Positions 1 through 12,506 of a stretch of DNA of 64,000 nt are shown piece by piece. The translations under genes were made by a program, and so were the position numbers. The notes beneath the pieces are model-generated. The model searched no databases and had not been told where the DNA came from. It saw only the letters and a program-made list of their open reading frames with translations. The DNA is from Plasmopara viticola. Its lineage: Eukaryota > Oomycota > Peronosporomycetes > Peronosporales > Peronosporaceae. Numbering within the stretch: position 1 is the stretch's first letter; the number at the start of each line of letters is the position of its first letter. Location: the NCBI GenBank assembly GCA_001695595.3, contig MBPM02000025.1:248001-312000 (forward strand). Reading direction: 5' to 3'.

Positions 1-768
1 ACCGGGTCTGTAGTCAGCGGATTCACCTACAGGACGAAGCCTAATAAAGAATTCTTTTCATTTTTAATCATCATTCGAATGCTTTCCCATTCGAATGTTT
101 AAATGGAATCAAGTCTCTCCTAGAAAATTAGACCACATCCATTGGCTCTATACGAATGTCAAAATGTTATAAAAGCTCCTTGGAGCATTTACCGGGATAC
201 TTTTTCGATTTGGTTTGGCATCAAAATCCTTGTCACAACACCCACAACTTTTGAGAATCCATAATCTCCTAGCAAATAGACCTCGATTTTTTGTATTGAG
301 CTCTCATTACGTCCTTATTATGCGCGGCGTCGACCTTTCCTGAGTACAGGTTGTCCTCATCACCTAAAGCATGATACGATATGTACCATTTGTCTTCGTC
401 ATGAGATCAGTGGAAACAAGAAGCGATTGACGTACTATTGATCGCCAAAGAAGGTCTACGAAAGCGCTTCAATTCTTGCAAAAAGCTCTCATCAATTTTT
501 CTACAGAGCTGTACAACGTCTGGTGCTGAATACTCATATATAAATCACTCGGTATTTCGGTAATGACCAACTCATGTACTTTAAAATCTTCAACATAGCC
601 AGTATTATCGGTATCTGATATCCATGCTTTCGTGTCTATACAGATAAATATATTCTGCATCTGCAATTGCTCAAATGGGTAATGGCAAAAACCCAAACGC
701 ACCATTTAGCTAGCTGAAATGCGAATTGAAAATACATCCCTTACCTGCAGAAAGCATTTGGAGACACA
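1..768. other. left edge, no recognised gene
   Basis: AT-rich sequence without a gene I can name. On the minus strand an ATG-started reading frame of 78 codons (705 down to 469) is open, but its protein resembles nothing I recognise and it has no supporting context. It may be a remnant or chance. Confidence 0.4.
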
Positions 769-1790
769 GTGAAGCTGTTCTGCGCGGTGATCGGGGAGAA
801 GGAAAACGCGTTATCGATGCGAGCGAGACCGTGGGAGACTTGAAAGATGCGATTTAAAGAAAGAAGTCGAACAAGATCGAGTGCGATGCAGATGGCCTGC
901 AGCTGCTCCTCGCCAAGAACAACGACGACACGTGTTTGGATCGAGAGGGCGCGGAAGCTATGACGCTCGATCAACAGGAACACCCAGTAGAATTTACGCA
1001 ACATGTATCCGTTGCTGTGGATTAAGAGCCAGAAGAGCTTTAGATAGAGATTTGAGCCAAACGAAGGGGAAAATATACGTTTTGGCGGTGGTTTCGGAAG
1101 GTGTAGCGCGCACCATCATTGCAGCCACAATCTCGCTCACGGCAGAGAAAACAGAAATGGTCACGAATGAGGTCGTGATCGAAAGCGCTCGAAGCATTCG
1201 ATTTAACGTGCCCACGTTCGAAAGAAACGCTTTTTAAGCCGCAACCGTGTCTTAAATGCTCAATTATTTCCACCAATATAGTGGTAGACGACTCAATTTA
1301 TAGATTTCAATGGTCAGAACTAATTGAGAAGCATCCAGATCAACAAACGTTGTAAATGAAGTATGTCGAAGAACGCTTTCGCGATTCTTTCATATCAGGA
1401 CGAAAGCAGAAAAACTTCCTGAAGGTTTGGCTGCAAAGCTGGACTTACTCGATTGCGATGATCGAAGCAGACTTCCCTAGCAGAATTGATGACAATCGCT
1501 GGCGAATCGAATAAACGATGTTTTCGCAAATCTTCGGCTTCTGATCAAAGCAGAGAAAGTTTGATCAAGCTACAATTTACGATGGCAACTGCTGCCGTAG
1601 TTCGTTGTGGCGTTTTTAAAGAGTAAAGGACGTTGTGCTCTTGTGGGTTTGTTCACCAATTTAAACGACCACTGGTATTTCTTGTGGCTAACGACGGACG
1701 ACAAAAGTGCCAGAATGGTGCTTACTTGTCCATTCAATGGATTCTAGACGATGAAAGGTATTTAAAAGGAAAAATGTGGACCCACGCGTG
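769..1790 (+). pseudogene. decayed Crinkler (CRN)-type effector gene
   Basis: CRN proteins are oomycete secreted effectors with an N-terminal ubiquitin-like/LFLAK translocation domain followed by a DWL segment. At 769 the frame opens with VKLFCAVIGEKENA, the usual CRN start, but the expected ATG before it is not present (the codon is ACA). Near 812 the homology moves to another frame (VIDASETVGDLKDAI), which soon hits a stop. It resumes with LQLLLAKNNDD, the LFLAK-like motif, at about 898-930. A later segment around 1060-1110 reads GKIYVLAVVSEG, matching the start of the DWL region. A further stretch near 1310-1460 (ELIEKHP; CRRTLSRFF) is in yet another frame. The gene therefore has a lost start, several frameshifts and stop codons, and no plausible product. 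It lies next to the LTR of a Gypsy element. The family call rests on remembered motif order, not an alignment. Confidence 0.75.
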
Positions 1791-1829
1791 GTGGACACTT
1801 TCTGAGACGAATTCCGTTTTTAAAGTTTG

Positions 1830-2360
1830 TGTGATACAGTCGCGGAGAAGGCTGATAGAAGTCGGCCGTCGGATGAGGCTGAAGCGCGGGCGAGGTGAAG
1901 TCGTAAAAGAGGAGGAGTTTTGTTGCTAAGAGCAAATTGAAAGATGATATTAGATGAAGGGCTCTCACGTTTCATTTTCCTGCTACAGCTTGACTCTCAG
2001 CCATCTACTACTACCATTTTAAAAGCTATCACTCTGCTTTATTTCGTCTAGCTTCTTCCACATCCTAGATTTCTGTTATCCAATAAGGTCTCTTGGTTCC
2101 CAATGATTATGGGACATCTGGAAGTGCCTTCTAGTCGGAAACTTTATAATCGCTTATTTCTATAAATAGTACTCTAAGCATATGTATTTTGAAAATATTT
2201 TCATTATTTTGCGTAAAAGCCGTTACCGGCAAAACAATTGTAACAACAGTCACGTCACATGACCCCCTTAAGAGGATGCCTACTTTGAAAGATAGGGCTC
2301 ATCGTTTTGGATTTCCAGTCGAGGTCGATGAGTCCAAAAATTTGCTTTAGATTCTCCACA
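1830..2360 (-). repeat. Gypsy LTR, 3' LTR of element A
   Basis: This 531-bp stretch is repeated at 7280-7814 at high identity with small indels (for example the shared block with GTTACCGGCAAAACAATTG). It begins TGT and ends ACA, the usual LTR ends. In the minus orientation it is preceded by a purine-rich tract (AAGAAGGAAG, around 2362-2376), a good polypurine tract. The exact ends are inferred from the TGT/ACA rule and the limit of similarity. Confidence 0.75.
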
Positions 2361-5300
2361 AATAGCTTCCTTCTTGGTTTCACTAAATCACCAAACTTTA
2401 TACTGTAAGTTTTTTTTGTACTTATGATGTCCAACTACGGCTCCAACGAGGAATCCCTCGGAGCCAACGACCAACGTGACCTTATTCATCTTTTGCCGAC
2501 GCTTGGGGTCCTTACGAAACGGCTTTATGGAATGGCCAATATAGCTTGGCGCGAGTTTCTTTATTTAAGCAAGACCCTTGGGACTAACATCCATATATTT
2601 GCCGTCCAAAAGCACCATATTGTCAACTCAAAAGTCATGCACAAGTCTGTCCTATTAATAGTACTCCAAGCGCTCTTGCGCTTCGCTCATCCGGTTCGAG
2701 TGATCTTGAGTAACGTTTCTCGATGTAGTAGAAACTCTTGTGCTGATTTCTCCACGCGTCGATTATACGCTATCTCAGCCAAATGCAAAAAGTTAATCTT
2801 ATCATTTTGTGCTAAATTGGCAACACCTCGGAGGTAATCTTCAATAAATCGGCTACGTCTTTCCGTTTGTCCATCCGTAGCCAAATTGTGTTGCGTTCCA
2901 ACAGCAGACACGATTGCTTGCAATAACTTGAACTTGGGCTCTCATTCGGACATAATGGTCTTCGGTATACCATGGTCCTCCATATATTCTTTCATGAAGA
3001 ACTTTGCAATTTTCGCAGTATCGTCCGTTGTCTTCGCATTGAACATGGCTCTTTTTGAAAAAAGGATCGACTATCACCCTGACGGCATTGAAATCACTTT
3101 TTTCTCGGTAAAGACAACATGAAGTCCATAAAAATGTCGACCCATCTGCCTCTTGGAATATCCAAGGACTGAAGAAATTCTGGCGATTTGGTCTGCCTAG
3201 ACTTGTTGCGCTGACAGTTTCGAATGTGCTGGCATAGTGCTGGATGTATTTCGTCCTTATTGGCCATTGGTAGTTTTGACGCACGGCCAGATACGTATTC
3301 TAGAATCCTGGGTGGCCTGTCGACACAAAATCATGGTTATCTTAGATGACGCGATTTTCCAGATCTCCGTCGTCTGAAATATACAGTCGTGGCGTCTCAT
3401 CGCCAGTTTGGTAATACAAAACATTATCCTGCAATAGGTACTTTGGCACATCATCTCCGTTTTTCAGCTTCTTGATGATGTACTGTAGATCTCTATTCCA
3501 CGCATGCATCGTCTTTGCAGATTGAGCAAGTGTGACCTTGTTCGCCCTGATAGTCGGCACAATCCCGCGGTTATTAGCCGCTTCCAAAAGCCCTTGGAAA
3601 CTAACTTGGGCAGCTTTACTTTCGGATCTCGGATTGCGTGACAGTGCATCAGTCACGGCATCAGTTTTACCGGGAATCCACCAGGACAAAGGCTGAAATT
3701 TAGCAAGCCCATTAAACCATCAAGCTACTCTGTGCTTTGTAGTCTTCTGTGTCAGAATAACCTCAATATTTTTGTGATCTGTTTCGGCCGTAAATGGTTG
3801 ATCGAGAAGATAAAAACGCGATACTCTTAGCGCATGCATAAATGCAAGTAGCGAACAGGGTACTTCACCTCGGCTGGCTTCATCTTCCGACCAGTAAAAC
3901 CAGTAGAATTCTCTTGCTCTCCCTTCTTTGCAACAAAACTCCCTATCGCAAAATTTGAGTCGTCCATTCGTATACCAAATGGTTTTGAGAAGTTTGGAAA
4001 ACTTAAAATGGGTGGAAGGGTCAAGCGACGCTTGAGTTCTGTGAGGCGGCGTAGCTGATCGTCCGAGAGATCAATCGCTTCTAGAGCATTTTTTTCTGAA
4101 TTCTGTCGTGAAGTCGTCCTGCAAATTGCGCAAAGTCCTTGCAAAACCTTTGGGCATAGACTGTTGTGCCTAAGAAGCACTCCATTTGCTTCTTTGGCTC
4201 GGGAACAGGCCATTCTGCGATGTTTATAATTTTGTCGGGCCCATTCGGACGCCTTTTAGTCCGACAAAGCTTCTTAGGCATGGAATCCTCGACAACTTGA
4301 TGTATTTTTCACGCCGTTTGAGTATACGTAATCTAACCTGTGTTTTCTTTACTATGTGTGAACACGTAAATGTCGTCTAAGTAGATTTTTATCCAATTAT
4401 CTCGAAAGATTTCTAGCAAAAGCCGGCCAAACGTACCTGGGCTTCCGCTCAGTCCCATGAGAGTGACTAGATATAAAAATAGACCATCTGAGGTCAAAAA
4501 AGCGGTAAATGAGATATCCGATTCACGCAATTTTACCTGGTAGTAACCCCAAAGTAGGTCCATGCACGAGAACCAATGATTTCCGGGCATGGCGTCAAAG
4601 CTATCTTCCTTACGCGGCATTGGTATCGCCGGCAAGATTGTCGCTAGATTTAGCTGACGATAATCGTGCACAATGCGTCAATCTACATGCTTCTTGACAC
4701 ATAATGCCGAAGCCGAAAAGGCAGACGTATTGTGTCAAATAAGGCCTTTTTAAACCATCTCTAATGTTCTCTTTGGATTGGACTGCGCTGTTCAGGGCTC
4801 TGGCGCAATTGTTTGACAAATATTGGCTTGATACCAGGCTTGAGCATAATTCTGTGCTCAATTCCTTCGCGAACTCGAGGTGTTTGCTAGGAAGGTTTAT
4901 GCGAATTACTGTGCACGCACATTTGTGTAGCGCTTCGTACACATGCCTATGCCTAGGACTGCTTTAATATCCTTGTCGTGGCACTAAATTCCAAAAACTG
5001 GTGAGAAATAATTGAGTGCGTCGTTTCTTGACGGCAATGGTGCCCGCGTTGTCGGAATCAATCAAAGGTCTCACGGCTTTGATCTTATCGAGCCTTGCGT
5101 TGTCTAGCAGTCTATCTAAACGAAAATTAATTATGCGGTTTGAGTCAAATTGCCGAGTGGTGCTCCGCGTTGATATGAGAATACAAGCGCCCTGTAGTCC
5201 AATTAATATCTGGATTTTGCTCACGAGGCAAAATCATGCAGATGATAACATCCTTAACTTCAGAAACAGGCATGACTTGGGGCATTGTCGGTGTTGAAAA

Positions 5301-7279
5301 AACACAAGTAACTCTAAGTTCATGAGCGTATAGTCAGGAGCAGTTATAATCTGGTTGGGACTAAGGCTGACTTGCATCGTCTTACTCTTGGTTACTTCGA
5401 ATTCAAGTCGCTTCACCAAGTTTCGGATACACCGTAAGGACTACATCCATTGTCGGTGAAGACGGTGACTTGTATCTCTTCACCAGCATTTTTAAAACTT
5501 GAGCTTTAAATTCGGGGATAGCATATAGTGCACATCCTACATAACAATTAGCCTTTTTACGTTTAAAAGCGGTATATTGCGGCGATTTGTAGCCAACAAC
5601 GCCACAACTGTTGCATGTTGCCGAATGAATCTAATCGTCTTTCTTGTCCTTCCTCGTTTAAAACGCTTTGGTTTCTGAGGTCGTGACTTATTCGCAAGAT
5701 AGCCTGACCGTCTTAAACTACTTGGTCGATATACGATTTGGCCTTCCTGAGCAATGGGCAAACTCGAAATTGGAGGCAACTTCAATGGCCTCCTGAAGCG
5801 TTCTCGGGCTTACTACATTAATCACTTTAAGTTTTCTTCCCGTAATCCATTTTGGGAAAAGAAGCGCTATTTACTAAGTTTCAATCTACTTTGGGACATC
5901 AAGTCTTGGAATTTAGAGATGTTCTCATGGAAAGTTTACTCTTGTACTAGGTGAAAAATCCGTTCTCGAAGATTATAAAGCGTGTGCGCAATTGAGTTTT
6001 AAATAGTGCGCATATCTTGTGCACGTTCATGCGCTCGAAGTCGGTAATAAAGGCTCGATACCAATTAACCACTGACTTGCCTAAACTATCTGAAACAAGC
6101 GTCACAAAGTCTGACGACTCTGTTGTCATTAAGTGGCGCTTATTAGCGTAGTATTGTTCCGTCGCGAAGATCTATACTTTAATATATTTTCCAAATCTCT
6201 CAATATTAACAGGGGGTCTTCTTATTTCTGCTCGCCTTGATGCAACGAGAAACTTGAAGCGCTCATTAGCCTGTTGCATATGGGCTTGCATTTGTGCTTA
6301 CACCTGGGCTCTATATCGCTACTGCTGCTAAGTGCGATATAACCATAGTTGTTGCATGGACAGTGTGTGTCGTTCTGTCGCTGCATAGGGTGCTACATCA
6401 GGCTGAGCGGTTAATTTCGCTTGGACACTGGCACGTGCCGCATATTGCGGAGTCGGCGCTCGCGATCTTGAGCGCGACGTTGGCCGTAATCGTCAGAGGC
6501 ACTTTTTTGGCTCTGCTGACGAGGTCTTGAGTTTGGAGATGGGCGCTCGTGATTGAACTATATCCTTTGCGTTCCTTGTAAAATCTACCAGACCTTAAGA
6601 AAGCCTTAAGAATAAAAAGGAAACCGATTAAGTTTGCTTTTCACAGTCTACACTTTTTTTATAAATGGAAAGAATGGTCAAAATGAACCTTACAAAAGCT
6701 CTTGGGTTTGTTGAATACGGCGCTTTTTAAAATTATGTCGTACACAAAATTTCTGGCACCTGAGTCCTTACAATCCGGTCTCTCGTTTCGGATTGATCGG
6801 ACGAGCTTCAGCTGTATAACCACAAGTCTTTTCGAAGCTTGCCAAGCTCCTTGTTACGGCTTGTTGGAAGCTCAGAGGTATTGATGAACGAGTTTGTGGA
6901 TTCACGAGTTATCGTTTTCCCATTCACCAAAGCCAAACGAAACTGCTCTGTAGTATTATATGTAGATCAAGCAAAGCCAAGTGAGTAAATTATCTGGAAG
7001 TTATTCTCCATGCTTTAAGAAGCGAGACAGGATCACTAAGAGGCGAGGGCACAAAACTACAGACCAACAGAAGGAATTCAGATGTTTGTACCACACTAGC
7101 GTTTTCGACCACACTAACGAATCACTGAACGTCAACTTCGTGCTGTAAGACAATCTTTCGTAATTTAGTACATCAAAGTATGTGGCTCGTACTAATAATT
7201 ACAAGGTTTCTCGCTTCTAGCTATGTGACTACCAGCACCCTTGCCTTGAACTCTTGTACTTGACCAACAAGTGCGACCA
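2361..7279 (-). mobile_element. degraded Ty3/Gypsy internal region (element A)
   Basis: Read on the minus strand, the remnants lie in Gypsy order. Gag comes first (about 6130-5940, SWYRA-like; NWYRAFITDFER seen), followed by a degenerate CCHC knuckle (5640-5570). Reverse transcriptase is at 4671-4333, with DYRQLN, FSCMDLLWGYYQVK, MGLSGSPGTF and the active-site YLDDI. The RNase H-like region is at 4000-3900 (FGIRMDDSNFAIGSFV), and the linker IPGKTDAVTDALSR is near 3660. The integrase runs from about 3280 to 2690 (TDGQTERRSRFIEDYLRG), with a C-terminal part down to about 2500. Every domain is broken by stops and frameshifts, so no polyprotein can be made. Element A is bounded by LTRs at 1830-2360 and 7280-7814. 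A candidate primer-binding site starts at once after the 5' LTR on the minus strand (TGGTCGCACTTG, around 7279-7268). Confidence 0.85.
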
Positions 7280-7814
7280 TGTAACACAAAAGAAAGCTGA
7301 TTGAAGTCGGCCGTCGGACGAGGCTGAAGCGCGGGCGAGGTGAAGTCATAGAAGAGGAAAAGATTTGTTGCTAAGAGCAAATTGAAAAGTGATATTAAAA
7401 GAAGGGCTCTTGCGTTGCATTTTCCTGCCACAGCTTGACTAGTAACTCTCAGCCATCTACCGCTACCGTTTTAAAAGCTATCACGCTTCTTTATTCCGTC
7501 TAGCTTCTTACACATCCTAGATTTCTGTTATCCAATAAGGTCTCTTTGTTCCCAATGATTATGGGACATCTGCCTTCTAGTCGGAAGCTTAATATTCGCT
7601 TATTTCTATAAATAATACTCCACGCATATGTATTTTGAGAATATTTGCATTTCTTTGCGCTAAAGCCGTTACCGGCAAAACAATTGTAACAACAGCTACG
7701 TCACATGACCCCCCTCAAGAGGATGCCTACTTTAAAAGATAGGGCTCATCTATTTGGATATCAGTCGAGTTCGATGAGTCCAAAACTTTGCTTTAGATTC
7801 TGCACGGGCTCACA
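7280..7814 (-). repeat. Gypsy LTR shared by two tandem elements
   Basis: This is the second copy of the LTR at 1830-2360. It starts TGTAACACA and ends GGGCTCACA. It serves as 5' LTR for element A (lower coordinates) and as 3' LTR for a truncated element B (higher coordinates), because integrase C-terminal coding sequence continues directly beyond it at 7942-8222. Confidence 0.75.
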
Positions 7815-8224
7815 AATTGCTTCCTTCTTGGTTTCACTAAATCACTAGACTTTATGTTGTGATTTTTTTTTTGTGTTTATGGTGTCCAACTACGGATTCA
7901 ACGAGGTATCCCTCGGAGCCATTATTCATATTTTGCCGACGCTAAGGGTCCTTACGATACGGCTTCAACATTAAAGTGTGAGACACTGGGTGCACCTTCA
8001 ATCCCTTCGATAATTCTGACTCATAAAAATTTCGCGAAACTCTTTTTACGATTGGGAATGGGCCAATATATCTTGGCGCGAGTTTCTTTATTTGAGCAAA
8101 ACCCTTGGGACGGACATCTATATCCTTGCCGTCCAAAAGCACCATATTGTCAACTCAAAAGTCTTTCACAAGTCTGTTCTTGTTTGAATAGTACTTCAAG
8201 CGCTCTTGTGCTTTATTCATCCGG
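7815..8224 (-). mobile_element. truncated second Gypsy element B (pol 3' end)
   Basis: On the minus strand the end of a Gypsy integrase is legible, from RMNKAQERLKYYSNKNRLVKDF (about 8220-8160, one stop after it) through MVLLDGKDIDVRPKGF to LKPYRKDP and a stop at 7942. The same sequence is present in worse condition in element A (2480-2690). Similarity to element A ends abruptly at about 8224, so B is 5'-truncated there. It joins the shared LTR at 7814 through a purine-rich tract (polypurine tract candidate near 7816-7830). Confidence 0.8.
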
Positions 8225-11200
8225 TCCACCTCCACTGACTTGGCCCCACTCGCGGTCCAAGTCCCGTCCGACGACCGACACTATACAAGCTCCCTTCGCT
8301 CCTTCCATCAGGCTAAGAGCGCTGCAGCAAGCATCTACTTTGCTATCGATCTGGAAAAAACGATTGTCGTGGAGTATCATATGGTCGGCTACAAGTGTTC
8401 CCATCAGATGCGGTTTAAGCTCGTCGGAGTCTCGAATATCGAAAGAAATATTATTTCACTTGATGAGCAGATTGTCGTACTGGCCATTGAGTATAACGTG
8501 ATTTAAAAAGGACTTATTGTCTGGTTTGAAATCAAATAAATAAAGCGGACTTTTTTATCGAACTGGCCACATCGTGACAAAGTAATATAAGTTCGCTAGT
8601 TTTATTGGTGCTTTTGACGGTTAAGTTACCAGCAACAGTTTTTCAGTATTGCAAATGGGAAATAGATCGATCGAAGGTTGTTGCTTTTATATCTAGCAAG
8701 GCAAAAAGAAATTCTTTATCGTTCAAGGAAACAAATGAGGATTTGCATTACATACATAACTGATGAACAAACGTTTCTGGTACTGCGTGTCAACTAGACT
8801 GTACGACCAGCGTCTATGCAATTATGATGGAGACATACTATTAGAATGTTAACATTTACGATATCTTTCATCGCAAGCACCACGTCGATCTCAGTTTCAG
8901 GTGCAAGACATACATGTGCATCCTACAGATCGAAGCCACTGTGAGGAGAGTGCGTTTTGACTGGGAAACGTTTAACGATAACATCAATCAGATTGAGTCT
9001 AAAAGCAAAACTGTCGTTGGCGGAACGGATCATTTGAGGAACAACAAGTAGACAACAGAGTTTAGGTAACAAAATTAGAAAAAGAATGCTTAAGGCAAAA
9101 GATCAAAAATAACTCCCCTTCTCTTCGTATGCATATACCATGAAATTAAAATTCTTTTTATTTTAAGAACACCTTGACGTTAACTACAACGGAAATGATC
9201 TTTAAGTTTAATTTAAAAAAGGCTTGTGTTTGTCCTAGATTTTAACAGCTTTAAAATCGCATTCAACTACACCAACAGTGTCAAAGCATCAGACCGCATA
9301 CATCGATTCTAATGGTCGTATCAAAGGAAAGGCGTGGTGCTCGACGACCATAAGCAAGCTGACATCTGAATGCATCATCACGACTCGTTCATGATTAGAT
9401 GTTTGGAACGATTTTACCCACACAAAAACCCTTCGATGGCCAAAATCGAAGCTAGTTGATCGTTAAAAACTAATTCAAGGGCAAGTCGAAAGTGTCGACA
9501 ATAGTACAAGGAGTAGAAATTTGCAACAATGTTCGGCTGGAGAAAACGCCATATACTTTAGACTGCCAATCGAATAATATCATGCTTAAAAACTTTACGC
9601 AGTGAACGCTTCAGAGGTACCTCATCATAAACGCAAGATTGCCTCTCACAGATTGCGACTAAGATAACTAATAAGCTATAACCAGCAAATCAGTATGAGC
9701 CGTCAAAGAAACTACATCAGTAACTTTTAGAAAACAAATATCATATACAATCGACAAAGTAATTTGTTAGAGGATCAAAAATATGTGTTACGATTAATCA
9801 AACTTTCGTCGGGCTCTTTTATTTCAAATTGTGTTCTTACCGCAATTCCATTTGTCTGCCAATTTCTTGATTTATACGCTTACAACTTTTCAATCTATTT
9901 TCTTAATTCAATGCATTTGAGCTCGCTTTTGTGTATCGGTAAGTAGCATCTTTGTATGTACGATAAAACGACATTTATTTAAGGAGCAGATACTCCTTAT
10001 ATACAAAGTAATAGTTTGTCGTATAAAGGTATCGACCACTACAATCCGACGCAAAGTTGTACAAATGTCTGTTAGACAATTTGCTAGGGGCTTTGTGGCA
10101 TTTTCCTCATAAAAAAACTAAATCTATTTCTTGGAGCCCTGAGCCTTGATTCTGTAAACATACCGCGTCGTCTAAGTTCTGCAGGTTCCACTATCTAAGT
10201 CATATTATGGATAGTGTGAGTCTAAGAAGATCGTATGCATCGCTTTTTTCTCCTTGAGCAATACGTTATGGGCCTATTTACCTTATTTTTTTCGTCTTTA
10301 ATTTTACAGCAGCACAAATGCTATAGTCTTATTCACGCAAGTTCCTTTAAATGCTTCTATCCATAATAGTTTGTGGCTAAGCACTTGATATCGATCTGCA
10401 ACCTGATCAGCATAATCTAAAACGGTATCTTACAAAACATAATAAATAATGAGTTATCTTTGTCCCAAAACGAGAAGACTTACGTCCATTTCTACAGTGT
10501 TTTAGCATATGACTCATCATAGAAGATGTCGCTATCGCTACAAACAATCTTATACATGTAGCACTTATCTATCATCATAACACCTCGCCAAGATACAACG
10601 TTTAATCACTGGAGGCACCATTCTCAGAACATTCGTTCATATCTCTAACCAAACCACGCAATGGAATACGAATGCTGTATCTCTACCATTTGAGAGTACA
10701 CTTGTGAGTGAGAGCTAATTTTCCAGCAAAAATCACTAATTCTTTCTGCGGTCCATTCTACAAGCTTCTTTGAATATCAGCGCAGCCCAAGTTCTCTTTC
10801 ATTGCCGTTTAAAATAAACTTAGGTGTGGATTGCTCTTGAGCCACAAGCGGTATCGTAGAGCTTCAAGAGCCTAAGCATAGCTTGAATAGACGGAAACAT
10901 TTTTGTACATCTAAACCGAATATCTATATTCAGAGCGCACGCAATCTGCACAGTTAAAAAAAAGCATTGCTCATGATATAAGATCAATGCGCGAGTTTAT
11001 AGCTGCTGAGCTCTAGGCTGGACTAGAAGCTGAACGTATTTCAGAGATGATCTTCACGAAGATGGAAAATTTCTTGGCAAAATGATTGCATTTATTGTTT
11101 TAGACGGAGATGTATTGGACTATTCCTTTAGACAGCTTCCATTACATCTGCTCAACAATCAACTTTAACTTCTATTCCAGAAAAAACTTAAGGGTGTAAA

Positions 11201-11446
11201 GACCCACCGTCAAAACTTATACCGAAAAGAGGAGTGTGGTATGAGGTAATTCACGCTAAGCATAAAGCAGTGTATAACCAGGCAACTTTTACTACTGAGA
11301 GAGAAGTGTGAGCTCATAAATAGCTTTTTCGCCAAAGGCAATGATAGATTAATTGAGGCACTCATAATTTTTGCACTCGTCTTCGACCTTCTGTGTGTAG
11401 AAAAGAGGAAAAAAGAATTCTTTATACCCACAATTAACTGTACAAT
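8225..11446. other. 3.2 kb without a recognisable gene
   Basis: AT-rich, stop-dense sequence on both strands. A plus-strand open frame of 88 codons (8240-8506) follows the Gypsy truncation point and encodes a protein I cannot assign. Nothing else longer than about 90 codons is open, and I see no tRNA, rRNA or terminal-repeat structure here. Confidence 0.5.
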
Positions 11447-11770
11447 TTTTCGGAAAAGGTTGGGGTGACGCCCTTTTTCCAAGCGCGTCGGCTAAATGCT
11501 CGCGCGCTTCGGGCAGGAGCTCTCGGGCATCTGCAGGTCTCTAACGAGTCTCACTCGACGCGACGGTCTCCAGCACTAGGGCGCCACCTGGGCCCTTACC
11601 AAGTCAGAACTACACAAAATAATGGAAGACCCTCACGGCCTCGGTGCTGGCTGCACTGCCCGCCGAACGAGACCCGACGTATGCGGACACCACTCTATGC
11701 CGTGGACTAGCCATAGAGCCTAGCACGTGCATAACTTGGCAACGCGATAACGTAATACAATACAATACAA
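11447..11770 (+). mobile_element. SINE-like retroposon, copy 1
   Basis: This 324-bp insertion is flanked by a perfect 12-bp direct repeat, TAACTGTACAAT, at 11435-11446 and 11771-11782. The body (starting TTTTCGGAAAAGGTTGGGGTG) is about 90 percent identical by eye to 51651-51977. The 3' end is a short tandem tail of ACAAT-type units. A long target duplication, a simple-repeat tail, small size and no coding capacity fit a SINE, or the 3' scrap of a LINE. I could not fit clear Pol III A and B boxes. Confidence 0.85.
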
Positions 11771-11782
11771 TAACTGTACAAT

Positions 11783-12506
11783 GCAACGATACCCCATATC
11801 AATTAAGGACTTGCTGCTTAACAAAGTGCCTAGGAAAATCGGAAGTTTATTAACTTTTCCGGTTATTCCTAGGCTAACATTTCCGCTCCGACAGTAAACC
11901 CAAAACATGAACGTTGGCCATGGTTCTCATGGTACTTACACATCCAGACGACTTTGCCGTAGTGTGTAGGCTAATCGATGCTCGACAACGAACGAAGTAC
12001 ACAGTGAGGTATTTTAAATGCTGGATGGCGGAGAAACTAACGATCTGGACCAGTGAGCGGTGCGGAGGGAACTGCGGTGAATCAAGCCCAAAAATTCGCT
12101 TAAAACAGTCGCTTATTGTGTAGCTATAAAAAAGCTTAAATTGCGGGTGAATCTCTGCTTGAGTTTTGACAAAGTGCTTGGGGGTTATATTACACAATGC
12201 ACTGGATTTGGTAGATGGCTAGTCTTAAATTCGAACGATTCTTCCCTCGTGGCTGCTAAATATCCATGCTTTGGGAAAGATAAGTGGCGCCAATATTGAC
12301 GTGTGCGATAGACAGTGACTGTCCTTTTGGTCTTAGATTTTGCAGGGACTATTTTTTTGGTATTTTTCACAGCGATACCGATATAAACTAATAGAGTGTT
12401 ATACCTCCCTTCAAATAAAATACCCTCGTAAACTTAGTATTCAAGGTCAATATTGAATAACGTCCCGTTTTAACCATATAGCTTCTCAAATCTCACCAAG
12501 AGAATC
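11783..12506. other. region upstream of eIF2D, no gene recognised
   Basis: About 720 bp between the SINE-like copy and the eIF2D start codon. Short open frames are present on both strands (69 codons plus strand 11914-12123, 107 codons minus strand 12197-11874), but neither resembles a known protein. The eIF2D promoter must lie in the AT-rich last 150 bp. Confidence 0.4.

Noticed and set aside
8225..8506. Weak similarity between 8222-8290 and 56531-56600 (shared CGTCCGACGACCG)
   Set aside because: The shared stretch is short, diverged and without defined ends; it may be chance.
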